From NCBI GenBank assembly GCA_022426155.1, contig JAKMEE010000006.1, positions 1-64,000 on the forward strand: DNA of 64,000 nt. Reading direction: 5' to 3'. A model generated the notes under the pieces. The model was given only the letters and a program-made list of their open reading frames with translations, was not told the DNA's origin and ran no database searches. The number at the start of each line of letters is the position of its first letter. Position 1 is the stretch's first letter. A program made the translations under genes and the position numbers. This DNA comes from Candidatus Poseidonia sp. (GTDB lineage Archaea > Thermoplasmatota > Poseidoniia > Poseidoniales > Poseidoniaceae). This document shows positions 59,901 to 64,000 of the stretch, piece after piece.

Positions 59901-61177
59901 CAGACTTGGAGTATAATTGGTCCTTCTCAGATGGAACCTTCGAAGATCGCCCTCAGGTAACACATGCATTCATCGAGCCAGGCATTCACACCGTCACGCT
60001 CATTGTGACCGACGCAGATGGGGAAATGAGCTTCCCTCGAACGGTTACCATTCGTATCATCAACCCAACGCCGATTATCGAAGTGCGTATTTTGGATGGT
60101 TGGATTGACGGTGAAATTATCACAAGCACAACAGCATTTCCCGAGGGTACAGTCCCTGACGGATGGTCTCACACTTTCAACGAAGACGGCGATGTCGTTA
60201 CTGCACCCGATAGATTGCTTTACTTCGATTCTGCTGGAACTCGGGATGGGGACCGACGCTTTGAAGGACGATATGTCCCATTGGAAACCGGCTCTCCAGA
60301 TTGGAATGGTTTGGTAGAATACACATGGGACTTTGGTGATGCTACGCCACTGCAACATGAACCATCGCCCTGGCACGGATATGTTTTGCCGGGTGAATAC
60401 GAGGTGACACTAACGGTCCGTGATGCATTCGGCACAGGTGATGTGACACGCGCCACTTTTACCGTCATTGTTGATCATCCTCCTCTGGTCACGGAAATCT
60501 ATGCTCCGGAGCAAGTCTTCGTAGGTAACTCAAACGCCTTCAGTGCAAATGTTTCAGACCAAATCAGTTCTGAGAGTGATATATACCGTGATCTTGATGT
60601 TGACGATGGTTCCATCCTTGAGCGCGACGAACGCATTCTCAGTGAATTGATTGTTCTCTGGGACTTTGATATTGATTTCGATGAAAATCTCAATGGAGAT
60701 TCAACGGATGATTGGGTTGAACCCATCGCTGGCTCAACCTCTCGTGCGACCTATACGTGGGAAGAGACAGGATATTACACGCTCATGGTACAGGTCTGTG
60801 ATGGTCTTGGACAATGTGAAACGCTCACGATGGAGATTGAAATCATCCCTGAACCTGAAGGCCCCCCCTCACTTTCGGACTTCAGTGCAGAGGAATGGAA
60901 ATCATGGCTCGCAAGTGAAGGCTCCGATTTGGCCACATTCATTGGTCTCATTGTCGTTGCACTCGTCCTTGGATGGTTGGTGATGCGAGAGTCCAGTTCA
61001 GTCGAAGAAGATGCCAAAGAGGCAGCAGAAACCTATTCTGATATCGAACGTGTTGAAGCACAGGGGGGATTGCTTGGAATGGATCACCATTCGCCTCCTT
61101 CTGCCCCCAAGATTCTGTCAAAAGATGAACGGAGAAACGATGATAGTGGATACATCCGTCCACTTCGACGTCGTTGA
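56978..61177 (+). CDS. Giant secreted metalloprotease with PKD repeats and membrane anchor
   Basis: A 1399-residue surface protein. A signal peptide (A-L-L-L-V-L-L-L-M-V-T-S) precedes a metallopeptidase domain (about 95-420) with A-H-E-L-E-H-L-L-H (H238, E239, H242) and a third-ligand region L-W-I-D-E-G-N-A-D near 254-262, resembling M30/hyicolysin-type gluzincins. About six PKD-like modules follow (W-S-F-G-D, W-D-W-G-D-G, W-S-F-P-D-G, W-S-F-S-D-G, W-D-F-G-D, W-D-F-D-I). One membrane helix (about 1320-1340) precedes an acidic, then basic cytoplasmic tail. The ATG at 56978 follows AGGTG. The chain fits a cell-tethered extracellular protease. Confidence 0.85.
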   Translation: MSERRSSPALLLVLLLMVTSLSPLAFFAMAGEAENQSESTSYGSEGVIIGDLDEFDPSNASEYLFIHEDEPVVSATQFMRQAWIDAGRPGVEDMTMETTQARAGARACTPHVVSDTLTVPVSGGSINAYVAKTTNTVAFVVESGRTLSSTVLNNLASTWDQTIYPTMTTYYGKDYMDGRGLAPPDVDNNCQVQIVIYAIDGAYNTGGYFAPSFSSSRESIFVDYADITLSWGKSILAHELEHLLHNAQDPYENLWIDEGNADVAIYLCFGADSTLTGHVNAWTASPHQSVRWWNQRIADYGAGYMFTMYLAEHLGGGPAVRQLVQDSATGGVGVENLALSPQAGPVGLLGRSMGEIFANFSIAATLDSDQGIYGYPNLELNPACSSGTFCRAQPTDTNSDWTGPWSSTGNVVEGWGIRAFKFTPGAASPAPLTLRATADVSQFDGVIVTKASSDGLLSVTDLDFVNNVATGLVPGFGNLTDEVWVITWYASTVADCDYTSCGPTYPTGTIDLEAARITSPATITLNSTTLTDRDGDGTDDTVQVNYGVLSNAFFEDLNVEVTVRDGSGNVVDTIVDRISAGGGAPVDGDVYFTAPLNDQYSFSMVMKDMLGDEIDSIQSSPQSLNNMKPMANGSLSLSEVQTWENLQFLGDGFDAWGLSLDNNSLPYLDAPTAYAWSFGDNQTSNLKSPLRSYASIGEFNATLRVMDRGGTWSDTEIHPVNVSDNSEPVPIITINNVVIDNNITLMTHQRILFSAGRSTDNVPTEYLDFQWDWGDGVASGGVGAYSQQHEWGDIDGVNATYDLILTVSDGYNTGTKLIKVHINNRVPIQVFSGTLTTMTYTPLVMPDVFIDDDGTVETYDWSFPDGVREGAGTPVRTDDYSTITSSAANPIIAWDSPGNKTVMLTVTDDDGSQSTAMLNVIVMNQIPVATFDVRTSSTLGSELIDFREADGEVDAPYTFDGRDSIDPDGAVGDSTDLEYNWSFSDGTFEDRPQVTHAFIEPGIHTVTLIVTDADGEMSFPRTVTIRIINPTPIIEVRILDGWIDGEIITSTTAFPEGTVPDGWSHTFNEDGDVVTAPDRLLYFDSAGTRDGDRRFEGRYVPLETGSPDWNGLVEYTWDFGDATPLQHEPSPWHGYVLPGEYEVTLTVRDAFGTGDVTRATFTVIVDHPPLVTEIYAPEQVFVGNSNAFSANVSDQISSESDIYRDLDVDDGSILERDERILSELIVLWDFDIDFDENLNGDSTDDWVEPIAGSTSRATYTWEETGYYTLMVQVCDGLGQCETLTMEIEIIPEPEGPPSLSDFSAEEWKSWLASEGSDLATFIGLIVVALVLGWLVMRESSSVEEDAKEAAETYSDIERVEAQGGLLGMDHHSPPSAPKILSKDERRNDDSGYIRPLRRR

Positions 61178-61226
61178 AGCCGACATGACCTAAAACCCTC
61201 CAATGCTCCCTCAAAGTGGTGGAAGT

Positions 61227-62240
61227 ATGCGTTTACGTGGATTCTTGTTAATCCTTGTCATGACCCTCCCCTTATTGACTGCCAGTCCTTCCTTCACACC
61301 TCATGCTGCTGCTGCAGATGCTTGCGTGGGGGATGTTGAGCCGATTATTTGGAATGAAACGATGCATAGGTCTGCATTAGTTCCCTTTGAAGGGATGTAT
61401 TATTATGATGACATTATGGTTGCAGAGGCCTTTGGTGAGCCCTCTCGTGACAAGGATGAAGGTGACATCGATGATGGATGGGGCGGGGATGAGGGGAGTT
61501 ATGACCCAGTATTACACCCGGAAGATCCTTGGATGTACAACCCTGTTTGGCCATTGCCGACTCTTGAGCCACTCACCACTAACCATTACTCGACAATGGA
61601 AATTGGAAACGATAGCGTTGGAATTCTTCGCATGAATCTCTCAAGTGAGCAGCGAACAACGTTTTGCATCACCCTTCAATCGTCGGATGAAAATATTACA
61701 GCACCAATTGAGGGCGATGTATACCTTTTCACAACGACACAATACCAGCGCTATCAAGAGCATTATTCTGCATCACATAGCAACTATTACTGGTACGATA
61801 CTCTTGATGTTCCTTTGAGCGATATTCCTCCAGAATGGCGTAGTTGGCAATCATGGACACCTTATCGCGATGTCCACGCCTACGAGCGTTCGAGTTCCAC
61901 CACATTTTCCCTCTCGCTTGATGGGCCAGAAGTCTACGATTCCTTATTCGAGGGTGCTCAATGGGAGGATTTCTACTTGGTTGTTGATGCTTGGGACAAT
62001 TCACGGCAATCCGATGCGCCTGTGAGTGATGGGGTCACGGTAGCAGATATCACCATCATAACGACGCCGCGGACCGTAATTCTTCCGCCCTGGACAGTAT
62101 CCTTGGCATTCTTCGCCATCTTGGCTGTGGCAGGAGTGGCTCCATTTCTCGTGAACAAGCGCTACATGGGGGCTGGCTTGGAAACAAATGAAGCAAATGG
62201 GGCACAAGTCCCTACTCTTGAGCAGGAAGCAGTCAATTGA
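61227..62240 (+). CDS. Secreted, C-terminally anchored surface protein
   Basis: A 337-residue protein of unknown function. A signal peptide (F-L-L-I-L-V-M-T-L-P-L-L ending H-A-A-A-A) precedes an aspartate-, glycine- and tyrosine-rich external region, with N-x-S/T sequons and a run W-Y-D-T-L-D-V-P-L-S. One membrane helix (A-F-F-A-I-L-A-V-A-G-V-A near 293-309) and a short tail follow. ATG at 61227 follows a GGTGGAAG stretch. It lies 49 bases after the giant protease gene on the same strand and may be a partner, which is inference. Confidence 0.65.
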   Translation: MRLRGFLLILVMTLPLLTASPSFTPHAAAADACVGDVEPIIWNETMHRSALVPFEGMYYYDDIMVAEAFGEPSRDKDEGDIDDGWGGDEGSYDPVLHPEDPWMYNPVWPLPTLEPLTTNHYSTMEIGNDSVGILRMNLSSEQRTTFCITLQSSDENITAPIEGDVYLFTTTQYQRYQEHYSASHSNYYWYDTLDVPLSDIPPEWRSWQSWTPYRDVHAYERSSSTTFSLSLDGPEVYDSLFEGAQWEDFYLVVDAWDNSRQSDAPVSDGVTVADITIITTPRTVILPPWTVSLAFFAILAVAGVAPFLVNKRYMGAGLETNEANGAQVPTLEQEAVN

Positions 62241-62250
62241 TTCCTCGTGC

Positions 62251-63042
62251 TCAATATTCCATCAATATCCAGGCGCTTCTGAGGTCTTTTACATTGACCA
62301 AGCCTTTGTTGGAAAGTTTGAATTCGCTACGTAGCGTTGCATAGACAAGGTCTTGTCCTAGGACTGGTGCGTGAAGGCGGGCCCAATCTCCCCCATTGCC
62401 AAGGGCCATGAGGGCGAAACTCATCTTGCTGTCTTTCAATTCATGACAGGCTTCAACGATTTGCAAAGCATCCTGATGATCGTTTACAGTGCCGCAAAAT
62501 TTGAAAATCTCGCCTTCAATGGCGTGTTCCTTCACCATGGCAACGAGCTCATCGGCGCTTGGTGTGGTTTCAACATCGTGGATGGATGAAATGATGTTCA
62601 CGTTGCTCTTGGAAGCAGCTTCTTTGATGGCATCTCTTCCGTTGGTAGACATTTCAACATCGATACTGGTCACGCCAGATTCAATCGCAGCATGAAGAAT
62701 GGCGATACGTTCATCTTCGGAACCAGGAAACCGTCCACCTTCGCTGGTAGGGCGAACAGTAAAAATGACTGGGAGGGGGATGCTTTCTTTGAGTGCTTCA
62801 ATCGAGTCTTTGATATTGACATCGCTCAATTCCTTGACGACCCAGTCATCTTCAGGAGGCATGACGTGTTTGATGTCACCGTTTTCGTCTTCAACAGGCT
62901 CTGCTGCTGGTTTCTTGAGGTAAAGTCGGTCAAATCGAACTTCGACCATGTCAGCACCAGATATGTTGGCGCGTGCTGCTTCATCGGCCATTTCTTTCAC
63001 AGTTGTCCCTTCAAGCGATACGCAAACTTTCGGTCCTGTCAT
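62251..63042 (-). CDS. aroD: 3-dehydroquinate dehydratase, type I
   Basis: Converts 3-dehydroquinate to 3-dehydroshikimate in the shikimate pathway through a Schiff base. In order: V-C-V-S-L-E-G near 5-11, A-D-M-V-E-V-R-F-D near 30-38, S-S-I-H-D-V-E-T-T-P-S near 154-164 (general-base histidine), F-K-F-C-G-T near 182 (Schiff-base lysine), and late F-A-L-M-A-L-G-N-G-G and A-T-L-R-S-E-F. An extra acidic segment is inserted near residues 44-70. ATG at 63042 is preceded by AGGTGGGCAGGG. The frame is open to 63099. Confidence 0.9.
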   Translation of the reverse strand: MTGPKVCVSLEGTTVKEMADEAARANISGADMVEVRFDRLYLKKPAAEPVEDENGDIKHVMPPEDDWVVKELSDVNIKDSIEALKESIPLPVIFTVRPTSEGGRFPGSEDERIAILHAAIESGVTSIDVEMSTNGRDAIKEAASKSNVNIISSIHDVETTPSADELVAMVKEHAIEGEIFKFCGTVNDHQDALQIVEACHELKDSKMSFALMALGNGGDWARLHAPVLGQDLVYATLRSEFKLSNKGLVNVKDLRSAWILMEY

Positions 63043-63361
63043 ATCCCTGCCCACCTGCGCCCTCTTCTTAACGCTCTCGCAGGGCCAGCAACGGCACATT
63101 CTCTGATCGTAGAGGATTTTGACTTGTTTTCTCTTCCAAAATCAGCATGTCTCTCATTTCAATTCCGACATTCATTTGACCAAGTTCAACTACCACGCAA
63201 TCCCCCGTTTTTCAGTTGTCAAATGAGGTATGTTTAAACACCCTCAAAAGAAGTAAAAATTGTTGGGAGGGGGGCGACGCGAACTGGGACGGATTCTGGC
63301 CGACACGGCCACATTTCAAATCCATTCCGTACGCAAAATTCCCTGAAAAACAAAGGTGACC
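63043..63361. other. Intergenic region between divergent aroD and gyrB
   Basis: This 319-base gap contains no convincing gene. It holds a T/C-rich stretch, a TATA-like sequence around the GTTTAAAC palindrome (63234-63241), and a short perfect hairpin at 63297-63311. One TAACGC copy is at 63069. It presumably carries promoters for both genes. Confidence 0.5.
63297..63311 (+). promoter_or_regulatory. Hairpin in the gyrB leader
   Basis: TGGCCG (63297-63302) and CGGCCA (63306-63311) form a perfect six-base stem with loop ACA, 50 bases before the gyrB start. GGATT at 63291-63295 and a downstream AATCC could extend it with an internal loop. Its role is unknown. Confidence 0.45.
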
Positions 63362-64000
63362 ATGATGGAAGAAAACTATGACGCAGCAAGTATTCAAGTC
63401 TTGGAAGGATTGGAGGCCGTTCGGAAACGCCCAGGTATGTATCTTGGTGACCCGCACGATGGAACAGCGCTCCACCACTGTATTTGGGAAGTCGTGGACA
63501 ACTCTGTTGATGAACATCTCGCAGGCCATACGCCACAAATCGACATTGTCCTCAACCCCGATCACTCCGTGAGCGTGCGGGACTATGGGAGGGGCATACC
63601 AGTCGGCATTCATGAAGAATACGGCATATCTGCCGCAGAGGTCATCATGACAAAACTTCACGCGGGTGGAAAATTCGACAATAGTTCGTACAAGGTGTCG
63701 GGCGGTCTTCACGGCGTCGGCGTCTCGGCCGTTAACGCCGTTTCCGAGTGGATGGACGTCACCATCCATCGTGATGGCACCATTTACTTCCAACGATACG
63801 AAGCAGGCGTGCCAGTGGCGCCTTTGACCGAAATTGGCACCTGCGATGACACCGGGACGACGATTTCCTTCAAACCTGATTTGTCGATATTTACAGAAGT
63901 TACCGAATTTGAATTTGAACAAATCAATACCCGCATAAGGGAAACATCGTTCCTGAATGCAGGGCTCAAAATTGTGATCGATGATCAACGAAGCGAAGAA
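63362..64000 (+). CDS. gyrB: DNA gyrase subunit B, N-terminal part (runs off the window)
   Basis: The reading frame is open to the window end, so only the first 213 residues are visible. The start [17 protein letters not shown] (about 15-31) is the GyrB hallmark. The GHKL ATPase motifs follow: V-V-D-N-S-V-D-E near 45, D-Y-G-R-G-I-P-V near 72, and [13 protein letters not shown] near 115. Two ATGs (63362, 63365) are in frame; AGGTG upstream fits the second slightly better. Gyrase is a bacterial-type enzyme found in some euryarchaea; its partner GyrA would be expected downstream. Confidence 0.95.
   Translation, partial: MMEENYDAASIQVLEGLEAVRKRPGMYLGDPHDGTALHHCIWEVVDNSVDEHLAGHTPQIDIVLNPDHSVSVRDYGRGIPVGIHEEYGISAAEVIMTKLHAGGKFDNSSYKVSGGLHGVGVSAVNAVSEWMDVTIHRDGTIYFQRYEAGVPVAPLTEIGTCDDTGTTISFKPDLSIFTEVTEFEFEQINTRIRETSFLNAGLKIVIDDQRSEE

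Noticed and set aside
62692-63237. 181-residue plus-strand frame reaching into the aroD-gyrB gap
   Set aside because: Two thirds is antisense to aroD and the rest has no motif.
63212-63988. 258-residue minus-strand frame at the window end
   Set aside because: It is antisense to the GyrB ATPase motifs, which are unmistakable on the plus strand.

Overview
This window looks like a chromosome segment of a planktonic marine euryarchaeon of the Marine Group II / Candidatus Poseidoniales type, or a close Thermoplasmata relative. That placement is inference from gene content. Clearly archaeal core genes are present: RpoK, S6e, aIF2 gamma, Orc1/Cdc6, Dph2, PurP, a DUF357 protein, an archaeal-type Hpt and a complete A-type ATPase operon. 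They sit beside genes more usual in bacteria or aerobes: CtaA/CtaB heme A synthesis, GyrB, NadB, tryptophan 2,3-dioxygenase, class II HMG-CoA reductase, an acyl-CoA dehydrogenase and a class II (bacterial-type) CCA enzyme. The genome is very compact. Genes commonly overlap or sit a few bases apart, and many starts have a GAGGTG or AAGGAG ribosome site. I see no CRISPR array, insertion sequence, prophage or rRNA.

Layout. 1-6.6 kb: end of a DUF2135-like gene, purP, kynA, rpoK, a secreted thioredoxin-like protein, ctaA-ctaB and tRNA-Ser(GCT). 6.6-13.9 kb: a large surface protein, then a pilin-like lamin-tail-domain protein followed by three consecutive KaiC/RecA-like genes, of which only the first keeps a P-loop, and a UbiE-like methyltransferase. 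13.9-22.4 kb: A-type ATP synthase operon in the order H-I-K-E-C-F-A-B-D. 22.4-28.5 kb: a membrane protein resembling a catalytically dead site-2 protease, panE-like, nadB and a small membrane zinc-motif protein. 28.6-34.3 kb: smc-scpA-scpB. 34.3-39.1 kb: HMG-CoA reductase diverging from an ATPase/winged-helix, propeller/TPR and DUF357 operon, with a striking array of TAACGC repeats between them. 39.1-44.8 kb, all on the minus strand: GcvH-like, hpt, dph2, orc1/cdc6, rps6e, aIF2 gamma and a PIN nuclease. 44.8-55.6 kb: acyl-CoA dehydrogenase, an EF-hand protein, cca, a ParB/SerK-like protein, an M61 peptidase, a HEAT-repeat protein, small membrane proteins and a dTMP kinase with a large extra domain. 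55.6-62.2 kb: M28 peptidase, a giant PKD-repeat metalloprotease and another anchored surface protein. 62.2-64 kb: aroD and the start of gyrB.

Themes. CtaA/CtaB and the A-ATPase fit an aerobic, ion-gradient-driven life. The many signal-peptide proteins with one C-terminal membrane anchor, including M28 and HExxH peptidases, fit degradation of external protein. Several proteins look like inactive or remodelled versions of known enzymes: two KaiC-like proteins without P-loops, a site-2-protease-like protein without zinc ligands, a GcvH-like protein with Asn at the lipoyl-lysine position, and an aIF2 gamma without its zinc cysteines. The best candidates for something undescribed are the pilin/KaiC cluster (9.7-13.0 kb) and the repeat-array-controlled ATPase/propeller/DUF357 operon (35.6-39.1 kb).
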